Shown: positions 29,251 to 38,244 of the stretch, one piece after another
Layout of the letters: each line of letters opens with the position of its first letter
Position numbering within the stretch: the stretch's first letter is position 1
DNA from: a virus
Direction: 5' to 3' (one strand)
IMG/VR virus record: IMGVR_UViG_3300015371_000059
Span: 1 to 49,576 of that record
Length of the DNA stretch: 49,576 nt
Notes under the pieces: model-generated
Databases searched by the model: none
Told to the model about the DNA's origin: nothing
The model's input: only the letters and a program-made list of their open reading frames with translations
Made by a program: the position numbers and the translations under genes

Positions 29251-29568
29251 CTATCCGCCGCGCACGAGCTCGTTGATCAGAAACGCGATGACGACGACGC
29301 CGACCGCGCCGAGCACGCCGACCGCGCCGCCGGTGATCGTCAGAATGCACACCGCAATCCACAGCAACAGCACGAGCGCGAGCATCACTGTGCGAACGCG
29401 CGGATTCGCGAGATACGTCGACACGATCAGACCGGCGCCGAGCAACACGAACGCGATGATCCATGCGTCCGCGGCATTCGAAAACACCACGCCGGTTTCG
29501 CGCAACAGCGCAACGGCGCCGATTGCCACCGTCAACCATCCGACCATGCGTTCTAGATTTGCATTCAT
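29251..29568 (-). CDS. multi-pass membrane protein
   Basis: A 105-residue protein with four hydrophobic segments: VGWLTVAIGAVALLRETG, AWIIAFVLLGAGLIVSTYLA, TVMLALVLLLWIAVCILTIT and AVGVLGAVGVVVIAFLINEL. Position after the tail fibres is where holins often sit, but no lysis enzyme is recognised nearby. A superinfection-exclusion role is an equal option. Confidence 0.6.
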   Translation of the reverse strand: MNANLERMVGWLTVAIGAVALLRETGVVFSNAADAWIIAFVLLGAGLIVSTYLANPRVRTVMLALVLLLWIAVCILTITGGAVGVLGAVGVVVIAFLINELVRGG

Positions 29569-29572
29569 GTGA

Positions 29573-30394
29573 TTAGCTTTCCTCGATGACCATATGGTTA
29601 GTAACAACACGCGTCGGCCGTCCGAGATCGTTCAGACTCGTGAGCCGGCCCGGCACCGTGTGCAGTGCTTCCTTTAACGTTCCGTTGCCTTGGAACAGCG
29701 AAACCACGATCTCGCGCGCCGTCAGCGCGTAATCGCGGATCGCAACCCAGTCGATAAATTCAGCGTCCGTTTTCACATTGAGATCGAACGTCAACCGGCG
29801 CCACGTCGCGCCGATGCTCGTCACGAGATCGCCGCCTTGCGAGCGCACCGCGTCGGACACGCTGTCTTGTCCAAACTGCAACCCATACGACGCGGTGCGA
29901 CCGCATTCGAGATACCGGCCGAGCCAAAAGCGCGCGGCCTGCCAATACGCTTGCGCCGGTGTGCCGCTCAACGTGACGCGATAGGACCGATACGGCGTCG
30001 GCGCGAACCACAGATAGAAACCCATCGCCGAGCGCAACGCGTCGGTTGTGCCATCGCTCCACACGTAACCGCCGACGCCGCTATACGGCACGCACGACAC
30101 GACGCCCGAGCTCGCGAACGGTGTCGCCGGCACGCTCGCGCCGTCGTCGGTGAATAGTTCGAGCTTGATGTTGCCGGCATGGTTGAGATGCCGCCACATT
30201 GAGAAGTGCGAAGCGACGCGCACCGCCGGCAACACGCCGGTGAACGACCACGCCGCGGCCGACGTCGTGCGCATGAACTTGTTGCGTTGCGTGTTTTGCG
30301 TATTCTCGATCTCGAAGCCTGCGACTTCCGGCGCACTCGGAAGCAACGTCGCGTCGTCGTGATCGTTTTTCGGAACGACACATAAGCCGGCCAT
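29573..30394 (-). CDS. minor tail protein
   Basis: A 273-residue protein downstream of the SPRY fibre. PSAPEVAGFEIENTQNTQRN, then SYRVTLSGTPAQAYWQAARF, LEYLARTASYG-like strands and LTFDLNVKTDAEFIDWVAIR, suggest a beta-sandwich virion protein. I recognise this type as recurring with tail-fibre genes but not its exact function. Confidence 0.6.
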   Translation of the reverse strand: MAGLCVVPKNDHDDATLLPSAPEVAGFEIENTQNTQRNKFMRTTSAAAWSFTGVLPAVRVASHFSMWRHLNHAGNIKLELFTDDGASVPATPFASSGVVSCVPYSGVGGYVWSDGTTDALRSAMGFYLWFAPTPYRSYRVTLSGTPAQAYWQAARFWLGRYLECGRTASYGLQFGQDSVSDAVRSQGGDLVTSIGATWRRLTFDLNVKTDAEFIDWVAIRDYALTAREIVVSLFQGNGTLKEALHTVPGRLTSLNDLGRPTRVVTNHMVIEES

Positions 30395-30408
30395 CTGTCA
30401 GCACTCCA

Positions 30409-30438
30409 CAAAAAGAAACGGCCGCACGTGGCGGCCGT
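30409..30438 (-). terminator. minus-strand terminator downstream of the SPRY fibre gene
   Basis: ACGGCCGC and GCGGCCGT form an 8-bp stem with a 5-base loop; read on the minus strand it is followed by TTTCTTTTTG. It separates the fibre gene from the minor tail protein gene. Confidence 0.75.
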
Positions 30439-30459
30439 CGAAGGATTGCGGTTTGCGTT

Positions 30460-33400
30460 TCACCATTCAGTGAAACCGGCGCCCGGCGAATAGGTCCACT
30501 GCGCCGCGGCGAACCGCGCCGTCACCGTCGCGTTTTTGCACACGACGCACGGATAGACCGTACCCGCGACGTTGCTGAAATATGGATTGACGCCCGTCAC
30601 CGGATCGGCACCGGGCGGCAATAGCGTTGAGTCCGTGCCCGCCCAAAATTTGCCGGTCGCGAGATCGCACCAAAAGCGCACGACGGTGCCGGCGGATAAC
30701 GTGTATCCCGACGGCGTCAGACTGCCCGCGCCGATCGCGTGCGCCGGATAGTTTCGAAGGCCCCACGCGTGGCCCGCTGCGAAGTCTGCGCCGCTCGTAA
30801 TGACGAACGACGCGTCGGCAATGCCGATGCACACATTTGTCGCGCCGCCGATCAGTGCATCGATGCGGACCTCGAAATAATACTTGCCGGTCGCGCTATG
30901 GCTTGTCGTACCACGCACGCCGTACAGATTCGTCGCGTCACCGGCCGCGGTGCGGTTGCTGTTCGATAGCGTGATGCCGGCGCCTTTGTCGAGCGGATTC
31001 CACGCGAGCGCCAGCGTCGGAATCGTCGGCGTGCTTATGCCGTTGATGTAATCGAGTTTGCCGGCCGTGCCCGCGCCATCGCTCGAGAATGAATAGGCAA
31101 GCGCGATCGGCAACACGTCCGGCACCGCGCCCGACCATGCGCTAAATCCCGGCGGCGGCGCATAAATAAAACTCGCCGCGTCGAATCGCGCCGTGACCGC
31201 GCAGCCAATCGCCGACGATTTCATCGTCGGCGTATACGCGGCACCCGCGGTCGTTGTCGCCGCCGGATTGGTCCCGGCCGCGGGATTGCCGCTTAACACA
31301 TAAGTGCCATTCCGACTGAACCATATTTTGCCCGTGTCAATGTCAACGGCGATGCCCCAAACATCGCCGACGCTGAACGGCACGCCGAGGCTCGTCGGCC
31401 CATTGGTGAACGCTGTCGGCGCGGGATAAACCGATCGCCCCGGATCGCCCCAATTGCCGTTGCCGGCGCCGGTTAGCGCTGACGTCGCCACGCCCACGCC
31501 GGGCGAATTAGAGCCCGCGTTCAGCGCATCGATCGTAACCTCGTAATAATATTTGCCGGCGGTGTGGCTAACCGTTGCGCGCGTTGGTGCGCCGCTGCCG
31601 CTACTCGTCGTCGCTGTCAGATCACCGGCCGAAAGCGTTGATGCGCCGCGGTCGGCCGGATTCCACGTCATCGCGCCGCTACTGATGGCGCTCGCCACCA
31701 CAGCATTGTCGAGCAACAGATACGTTGCCGCCGCGTCGACAATAAGCTCGACATCGTGCGGCGCGCTCGCCGTGCCGTCGTCCCATGCCGAGAAACCGCT
31801 CGGCGGCGTGTACGTGAACGCACTCGCCGCGAAACGCGCGGTGCATGTCGGCGGCGAGGCGCCTAACACCTGACATGCCGGAAACAATGTACCGGTGATC
31901 GTCGACCACGTTGCGCCAGTGCCGGCGGCCGGATTGCCCGCAAACCACGTACCGTTTTTGCCATACCAAATTTTCCCGGCCGTGAAATCGATCGCGAACA
32001 TCAGAATATCGCCCGTCGTCGACGTGCCGATGAACGCGTTGCCACTGCTACCGTTGTAGCCAAACCCGTTCGCCGCCTGTATCAACCACGAGCCGAGGCC
32101 GCCCGCTGCGCAATTCGGCGTCAGCACCCACGACGCGTTTGCAACACCGACGGCCGGCGTATTGTTTCCCGCCGCGACGATATCGAGCCGCGCCTCGAAA
32201 TAGTATTTGCCCGTCGAGCGCCCGCGCGTGGCGCGCACGCCTGACGAGCTCGGCGAGATCGTCGGCGAATACGTCGCCGTGAGATTGCCGTTTGACAGTG
32301 CAGCGTCCGGCCCTTTGTCCGACGGATTCCATGTCACCGCCGCCACCGCACCGAACGCCGACGTTACATCGAGCACGCCCGAGTCGTACAGCAACGTCGA
32401 CGCCGCGTTGTAAATCCATGCGTTCAACGTCATCGCCGCGCCGTCCCAATTCAGCAACGCGCGCGCGATTGGGCCGCTGGCCCATGCGCTAAAACCGGCC
32501 GGTGGCGCATAGGTGAAGTCCGACGCGGCGAAACGCGCGGTAACGTTCGCGGCACCTTTGACACCGACCATCGGATACAGCACACCGGACACCGTCGCCG
32601 ATGCCGGACTCGCGCCGCTTGCCGGATTGCCCGACAGAATCCACGCGTTGTTTTTGCCAAACCACATTTTCCCGGCGGCGAAATCAACCGCGACTTGAAC
32701 GACATCGCCGGCCACAAGCGTTACACCGCTTGAATGCGACGTCGGATATTCGCGATAGAAACCGTTGATTTGCAGATACCACGTTTGCGCCGGTGCGGCG
32801 CCCGGCAGTACGTCCAAATCCCAATCGACGTTGGACAGTCCAACGACCGGCGAGACAACGGCGCCGTCGACCGTGTTCAACCGCACTTCGAAATAGAGCT
32901 TGCCGCTTGACTTGCCAACCGTCGCGCGCACGCCTTGCCCGGTGCCGGCCACCCATGCCGCCGTCAGATTGCCGCCCGACAATACGACCGTTGCCGCCTT
33001 GTCCGTCGGATTCCACGTCACCGCCAAACCCGCTAACACGTTCACGTCGAGTCGCGCCGCGTCGCTGCCGACCGCGCTAAATTGGCACCGGCTTTTGACG
33101 CTGTACGGCGTCGCACTCGGCGCGGCGATGCTCTGCGCCACCGCGCCGGTGTTCGTCCACGGCCCGAAGCCGGTCGGCGGTGCATAGGTGAACTCGGCCG
33201 GCGCCCATCGCCCGGTGACGGATGGTCCCGGTTGCGTCGAATCGGAGCCGTTGACCGTCGGAAACAACGTACCGAGCACGCCGGTGAACGCCGGATTTGT
33301 GCCGGCCGACGGATTGCCCGAGTTGACATAGACGTTGTTGCGCGCAAACCATATTTTTCCGTTCGTCGCGTCCCACGCGATACCGATTACATCGTTCGTC

Positions 33401-34593
33401 GCCCACGTGCCCGAACCGGTCGCCGTCAGCGTGCCGTTGTGTGCAAGCAAACCGTTCGCGCGAAGGCCCCAACTGTTAGCACTCGAACCGGTGGCACCAA
33501 TCGCGCCGTTCAACGGCATCGCGGCATCGGTGACGCCGATGTACGGATATTGCGAACTCACGACGCGATTAACGAGAATTTCGAAATAGTATTTGCCGGA
33601 TGCTTTCGACGCAGTCGCGCGCGACATGTTGTCGGCAATCGATGCGCCGATCGTGACCATCGTCCAAGTCTTGTTTGCATCGGTGAGCGTTGCATCTTCG
33701 CCGGTATAGAGCGGATTCCACGTTACGGCGGCGCGACTCGCGTTTAGATAGCCGCTGCCGTCGAGCGGCATGTTCGTGAGTAGTGGACCGCCCGCCGTCG
33801 TGTACGCGCCGCCGATGTCCGGTGCGTGTTCGTTCAGCGTGCCGTCGGTCGTGAATGGCGCCGTCGGTGGCGTGAAAGTCGCCGTGTATAGCGCCAACCC
33901 TTTATGGATGCGGACCTCGTCGATGTAACCGGACATCGGCGTGCTGCCGCCGGAATTGCGCAGGAAGCGCGGCATGCCTTGAATGTAGTTGACCGAATCG
34001 GTCCACGTCCCGCCGATCACGCCATCGACGAACAAGCGCGTAGTCGTGCCGGACCTCGCAACCGCAACGTGCTGCCACGTATTCGCCACGATCACCGCCG
34101 TCGTCACGATGCGCGGAATATTATTTACTTCATAGATGAGCGAGCCGGGCGTCGTTCCGTCGAAGCGCAATGTCGGATAATTCCCATTGACGCCGGCCGG
34201 ACGAAAGTCGATCAGCGCGGCCGGCGTCGTACGATCGGCCGCACTCGCGCGCACGAACGCCTCCAACGTAAAGTCGCCGGTGCCGAAAGCAAAATCGCTG
34301 TCGCTCGACACGGTGACGGCGCTCGCGCTGCCGTCGCCTTTCAGACTCGACGCACCGAATCTTTGTTGCGCTGTCGACAGCGCCGCGTTGCCGATATTCG
34401 TCAGCGCGTGACGCCCGGTTGCGTCGACGTAAGACGTCGCACCGTTCGCGCCGTCGAAATGGCCGAGAAACACGAGCGACGAAGCCGGCGCGCTGCCGCT
34501 GAAATTGTCGAGAAACCAATCGCCGGCAACAACGGTCGCCACGACGCGCGCGAGCCACCGCCCGAATTGCCCGAGTTGTAGCGTCGGAATCAT
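30460..34593 (-). CDS. giant tail fibre: LamG domain plus five tandem SPRY domains
   Basis: A 1377-residue adhesin. Residues about 35-250 form a LamG/concanavalin-like domain (TLEAFVRASAADRTTPAALI, then GGTWTDSVNYIQG). Five SPRY (B30.2) repeats follow from about residue 290 to the end, each starting with a WNP-x-D/Y element and containing GKYYFEVRLD-like and GKIWFGKNN-like signatures plus a final FTYAPPxGFSAW motif. SPRY and LamG domains bind proteins or glycans, so this is the probable host-receptor adhesin. The repeats are diverged from each other, so they may bind different targets. It lies in the fibre block after the tail tip. Confidence 0.88.
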   Translation of the reverse strand: MIPTLQLGQFGRWLARVVATVVAGDWFLDNFSGSAPASSLVFLGHFDGANGATSYVDATGRHALTNIGNAALSTAQQRFGASSLKGDGSASAVTVSSDSDFAFGTGDFTLEAFVRASAADRTTPAALIDFRPAGVNGNYPTLRFDGTTPGSLIYEVNNIPRIVTTAVIVANTWQHVAVARSGTTTRLFVDGVIGGTWTDSVNYIQGMPRFLRNSGGSTPMSGYIDEVRIHKGLALYTATFTPPTAPFTTDGTLNEHAPDIGGAYTTAGGPLLTNMPLDGSGYLNASRAAVTWNPLYTGEDATLTDANKTWTMVTIGASIADNMSRATASKASGKYYFEILVNRVVSSQYPYIGVTDAAMPLNGAIGATGSSANSWGLRANGLLAHNGTLTATGSGTWATNDVIGIAWDATNGKIWFARNNVYVNSGNPSAGTNPAFTGVLGTLFPTVNGSDSTQPGPSVTGRWAPAEFTYAPPTGFGPWTNTGAVAQSIAAPSATPYSVKSRCQFSAVGSDAARLDVNVLAGLAVTWNPTDKAATVVLSGGNLTAAWVAGTGQGVRATVGKSSGKLYFEVRLNTVDGAVVSPVVGLSNVDWDLDVLPGAAPAQTWYLQINGFYREYPTSHSSGVTLVAGDVVQVAVDFAAGKMWFGKNNAWILSGNPASGASPASATVSGVLYPMVGVKGAANVTARFAASDFTYAPPAGFSAWASGPIARALLNWDGAAMTLNAWIYNAASTLLYDSGVLDVTSAFGAVAAVTWNPSDKGPDAALSNGNLTATYSPTISPSSSGVRATRGRSTGKYYFEARLDIVAAGNNTPAVGVANASWVLTPNCAAGGLGSWLIQAANGFGYNGSSGNAFIGTSTTGDILMFAIDFTAGKIWYGKNGTWFAGNPAAGTGATWSTITGTLFPACQVLGASPPTCTARFAASAFTYTPPSGFSAWDDGTASAPHDVELIVDAAATYLLLDNAVVASAISSGAMTWNPADRGASTLSAGDLTATTSSGSGAPTRATVSHTAGKYYYEVTIDALNAGSNSPGVGVATSALTGAGNGNWGDPGRSVYPAPTAFTNGPTSLGVPFSVGDVWGIAVDIDTGKIWFSRNGTYVLSGNPAAGTNPAATTTAGAAYTPTMKSSAIGCAVTARFDAASFIYAPPPGFSAWSGAVPDVLPIALAYSFSSDGAGTAGKLDYINGISTPTIPTLALAWNPLDKGAGITLSNSNRTAAGDATNLYGVRGTTSHSATGKYYFEVRIDALIGGATNVCIGIADASFVITSGADFAAGHAWGLRNYPAHAIGAGSLTPSGYTLSAGTVVRFWCDLATGKFWAGTDSTLLPPGADPVTGVNPYFSNVAGTVYPCVVCKNATVTARFAAAQWTYSPGAGFTEW

Positions 34594-35240
34594 GTATCGA
34601 GCGCCGCGTCGGTCGTGAGATAAAGCACGATGCCATGCAACCGGGCGTCGACGGCCAGCGTGTCCGAGCCGTTTGCAGCGACGCGCGACACGCGGAAATG
34701 CACGACGTCGCCCGCGGCCGGCGTGCCGGCGATGGTGATCGCGCTCGACTCGGGCCCGATGTAGAGATCGTCGGTTGTGCCGCCGACGTCGGTCGACGTT
34801 TGCGCCGTGCCGTACGTGGCGGCGATCGGGTCGTCATCGCTAACCGCAACGCCTTGCAATGCCCACACGACGCCGAAGTTTGTCGTTGTCGCGGCGTGAC
34901 TCCACACCGGTTTGAATGTCACGGTGCCTTCGTTCCAACTCTCGGGCATCGCGAACGAAAATTGCGCGTACTCTTCGGTCGTCGCGTCGAAATTCAGCGT
35001 CAGAATGTCCGGCTTGTTGCTCGCGCTCGCCACCGCGGCGAGCTCCGCGCAACCGCCGCTCACACTCGGCAGCATCGAACCGGCGGCAACGAACACCGCA
35101 TGTCGCCCGGCGCCCGCGCCAAGATTGGCGATGTCTTGCGTCGTCGTTTTTTTCGTGATGCCACCCTGCACGATTGGCAACGGTTCGGTGCCGGCCAGTG
35201 CCGAGGCAATCGGCAGTGCGGAAATTTTGGCGTTTGCCAT
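34590..35240 (-). CDS. tail-fibre adaptor-like protein
   Basis: A 216-residue protein starting MANAKISALPIASALAGTEP, then LPIVQGGITKKTTTQDIANL. That opening is a standard N-terminal element of phage tail-fibre proteins that anchors to the tail. The rest is beta-rich (TLNFDATTEEYAQFSFAMPE). Overlaps the SPRY fibre start (ATGA). Confidence 0.75.
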   Translation of the reverse strand: MANAKISALPIASALAGTEPLPIVQGGITKKTTTQDIANLGAGAGRHAVFVAAGSMLPSVSGGCAELAAVASASNKPDILTLNFDATTEEYAQFSFAMPESWNEGTVTFKPVWSHAATTTNFGVVWALQGVAVSDDDPIAATYGTAQTSTDVGGTTDDLYIGPESSAITIAGTPAAGDVVHFRVSRVAANGSDTLAVDARLHGIVLYLTTDAALDT

Positions 35241-35244
35241 TTCG

Positions 35245-35550
35245 CTATCCGTTGAGAATTTCGAACGTGCGGCCGACGATCAACGGCGGATACATCGCGC
35301 CGATCAACGCTTTCAGCGTCGCCGCATCTTCCGGCGACATGTCCATCGGCGCACGCGCATCGTTGATGCGCAACGCCACGTTGAACCGCGCGAGCTTCGT
35401 CGCGCCGTCTTTGTCGTTTTCGTTCGGCGTGAGCAACGCCTCGATCGCCACGCGGCCGAGCGTCATCGGCTCGACACGGTCCGGCGCGGTTTGCAGTTGC
35501 ATTGGTTTGCCGTCGAGCCCGACGAGCACTTGCGAAAAATCGACTTTCAT
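35245..35550 (-). CDS. small conserved tail-associated protein
   Basis: A 101-residue protein (MKVDFSQVLVGLDGKPMQLQ, then GRVAIEALLTPNENDKDGAT). The pattern is one I recognise as a recurring small protein in phage tail regions; function unknown. It sits between two fibre genes and may be an assembly factor. Confidence 0.65.
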   Translation of the reverse strand: MKVDFSQVLVGLDGKPMQLQTAPDRVEPMTLGRVAIEALLTPNENDKDGATKLARFNVALRINDARAPMDMSPEDAATLKALIGAMYPPLIVGRTFEILNG

Positions 35551-35561
35551 TTGCTTGCCTT

Positions 35562-38240
35562 TCAGATAAGCGCCGCGCTCTTCCACGCGCCGCCGATGTA
35601 AGCCCATAGCTTGCTGCCCGTCGTATCGATGACGACCGGCACGCGGCCGGTCTTGCTCGTCGGGACACCGCTCGGCGTGCCGGCGCACGAGTCGAGATAA
35701 AGGAAACCGTCGGTTGCGGTTGTTGCGAGCGCGGCCGTGCCGAGCGAAACGTTGCCGTTCGCATCGATGCGCATGCGCTCGTTTGCCGCCGCGGTGCCGC
35801 CGTTCGCAAAGATGATGTCGGCGGCCGCACTGGTAAAGAGTAGCGTCGCGCCAGTGGAACCGCCGTACATGTTCATCGACGCGGCGAGTAATCCGGCGGT
35901 TGTGTAGCCGCTGCCGACCTTGAGCATGCCCGCGTTCGCGCCGGCATCGTTGATCGCGTAGCACGCGGCATATGCGGCCGTGCCGTTGCTCGAGTTTTCG
36001 ATAACGATGGCGTTTTGGCCGTTGAATGAACGCTTGGCCCACAGCATGTTAAGCGTCGACGACGCGGTATGCCCGATCGCTACCGTCGGGCCGGTCGAGG
36101 TAATGCGCATCGCTTCGTTCGCCGCCGCAAGGCCGCCGATCGTAAAAATCATATCGTTGGCAGTGCCGTTGCAAAGCGCCATCACACCGCTGCCATTGAA
36201 CAGCAACCCGAGCGACGCGACTTCGAGCCCGCTCGTCGTAAAACCGGTGCTGTATTTAAACAACCCAATGGCTTGCGCGCTGTTGTAGGCGGCGACGGAA
36301 CAGCGGCCCGCGGTGCCAGTGCTGCTATTCTGAAAAAACACGCCGGTCGTCGCGTTTTGCGTTTTCAGATAGTAGAAATCATTGCCGGCCGTCGTCGCCG
36401 CTTCGCCGAAATTGAAGCGCGCGTTTGTCATGTCCCAATGGAATTTTTGCGTGCCGGCGTTGAAAAACTTGATGTCGCCGTTCGCATAGATGCGCATGCG
36501 CTCGTTGTTCGCCGCCGAGCCGCCGGTGCCCATGCGAATTTCACCCGACGCGTGCGACGCGACCAAATCCATCCCGCCGCTTAACATCGCATTGAAGTGA
36601 CTTGCATTCGCAACGAACATACCGGCGGGCGTGAAGCTCGCAGGCGTCGCGGTGAAATCCGTTGCACCGACGCCGTTCAGCATGATTGCGAAGCCGGCAT
36701 AGGCGAGCGTGCCGTTCGTCAACTGATCGACCGTCACGCAATGCCGGCTGTTGTGCGTGCCGCGGAAATTTGCACTTTCGGTTGACGTCAATGCGGTGCC
36801 GTCCATCGAGTGACACACGGCGCCGGTCGAATAGATGCGCATGCGCTCGTTGGTCGTCGCGCTGCCGCCAGTGAACGCGGCGACGAAGCCGGCCGCATCC
36901 GCGTTGCCAATCCAGAGGCCGCCGGTTTGTCCGGACAACGCATACAGGTACACGCCGAGCGAACCGAACAAGCCGGCCGCGCCGGCATATGACGCGCTCG
37001 TGCAATGGAAGGCACCTTGACCGGCGCCGTTCAGCGCGATCGTGACGCCTTGAAAACCGTTCACGTACGTGTTGTTGATTTGATACACGACGCCGCGTTG
37101 TCCGACCGACACGTTGCCGGCGCCGGTGAGTTGCGCCCGGATGTCGCCATTGCTCGCCGCGTACAGGCGAAAGACCTCGTTCGCCGCAGCGGTGCCGCCG
37201 ATGGCAAAAATCATCGGTTGCGCCGCGGCGTTGATGACGTTCAAAATCCCGCTCGCGTTGTAGAGCAACGCGGAATCGGCGACCAATAAGCCGGCCGTCG
37301 TGAACCCGGTCGAGTATTTGCCGAGCAACGCGACGTTTGCCGAATTGGCAACGATCATTTGCGCATTGCCGGCGGTGCCGGTCGACAGATTCTCGACGAC
37401 GGCACTTAGTAAACCGTTGACCGTCTTTTGCACGTATACGTCGCGATTCGCCGTCGTCGTCGCCGTGCCGACCTGTACGCGTTGATTTGCCGCGTCGTAA
37501 GTAAAACCCGAATCGCCGCCGAATGCGCCGGCATTGTTGTATTGCACTTGCCCGGTCGAACCGCCGGCCGATCCGCCGCCGCCGCCGCTGAATTGCGCGA
37601 ACACGAGCGCCGTCGTGCCGAGCGTAATCGGGTCGTTCGTCGTGAGCACGAATCCTTTGTCGCCGTTGCTCGTGCCTTCGGTGACAAAGCAATACGTTCC
37701 CGCCGTGACTTCGGCCGACGTGTCGGCGTCGCTTGCTCTCGCCCAGGCGCCGGCCGCTGCAACATAAATGCCGTTGTTCGCGCCGGTCGTTTGGTCTTTC
37801 ACGAGCACGCGATCGCCCGCGATCACCGACACGCCGTCGATCGTTTGCGCACCCGATAGCGTGATGTTCGCCGTCGTTGCAGCGCGCACGCTCGGTTTCG
37901 GATCGAGGCCGATCGCAACGGCGTCGACGTACGCTTTCGTCGCCGCATCTTGCGCCGCCGACGGATCGGTGACGTTCGTCAGCTTGTGCGATGCCATCGA
38001 CAAATCGGCATCCATCGACAATTTCGCCGTCGTGATCGAGCTCGCGCCGATGCGCGCCGCCGGCAACGTACCGGTGCCGAGATCGCTCGCGCTGCCGGAC
38101 GTCGCCACCGCCGCCAACAAACCAACAACCCAGTCTTTTATATCGTCGAGCGTGAGCTTGACCGTTTGCGTCGTTTGATGCGCCGGCAATTCCTCGAGCC
38201 CGTCAATCGCCGCGGGCGCCGGCAGATCGGTGATTTTCAT
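35562..38240 (-). CDS. large tail fibre protein
   Basis: An 892-residue protein. It starts MKITDLPAPAAIDGLEELPA, a fibre N-terminus like that of the 34590-35240 gene, and continues with SHKLTNVTDPSAAQDAATKA, YVDAVAIGLDPKPSVRAATT and a long beta-helix-like body of repeated GGTAAANERMRI and STGTAGN/SSGTAAY motifs spaced about 90-100 residues apart. The repeats point to a trimeric rod. Host range probably depends on it and on the SPRY fibre. Confidence 0.8.
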   Translation of the reverse strand: MKITDLPAPAAIDGLEELPAHQTTQTVKLTLDDIKDWVVGLLAAVATSGSASDLGTGTLPAARIGASSITTAKLSMDADLSMASHKLTNVTDPSAAQDAATKAYVDAVAIGLDPKPSVRAATTANITLSGAQTIDGVSVIAGDRVLVKDQTTGANNGIYVAAAGAWARASDADTSAEVTAGTYCFVTEGTSNGDKGFVLTTNDPITLGTTALVFAQFSGGGGGSAGGSTGQVQYNNAGAFGGDSGFTYDAANQRVQVGTATTTANRDVYVQKTVNGLLSAVVENLSTGTAGNAQMIVANSANVALLGKYSTGFTTAGLLVADSALLYNASGILNVINAAAQPMIFAIGGTAAANEVFRLYAASNGDIRAQLTGAGNVSVGQRGVVYQINNTYVNGFQGVTIALNGAGQGAFHCTSASYAGAAGLFGSLGVYLYALSGQTGGLWIGNADAAGFVAAFTGGSATTNERMRIYSTGAVCHSMDGTALTSTESANFRGTHNSRHCVTVDQLTNGTLAYAGFAIMLNGVGATDFTATPASFTPAGMFVANASHFNAMLSGGMDLVASHASGEIRMGTGGSAANNERMRIYANGDIKFFNAGTQKFHWDMTNARFNFGEAATTAGNDFYYLKTQNATTGVFFQNSSTGTAGRCSVAAYNSAQAIGLFKYSTGFTTSGLEVASLGLLFNGSGVMALCNGTANDMIFTIGGLAAANEAMRITSTGPTVAIGHTASSTLNMLWAKRSFNGQNAIVIENSSNGTAAYAACYAINDAGANAGMLKVGSGYTTAGLLAASMNMYGGSTGATLLFTSAAADIIFANGGTAAANERMRIDANGNVSLGTAALATTATDGFLYLDSCAGTPSGVPTSKTGRVPVVIDTTGSKLWAYIGGAWKSAALI

Positions 38241-38244
38241 ATCT

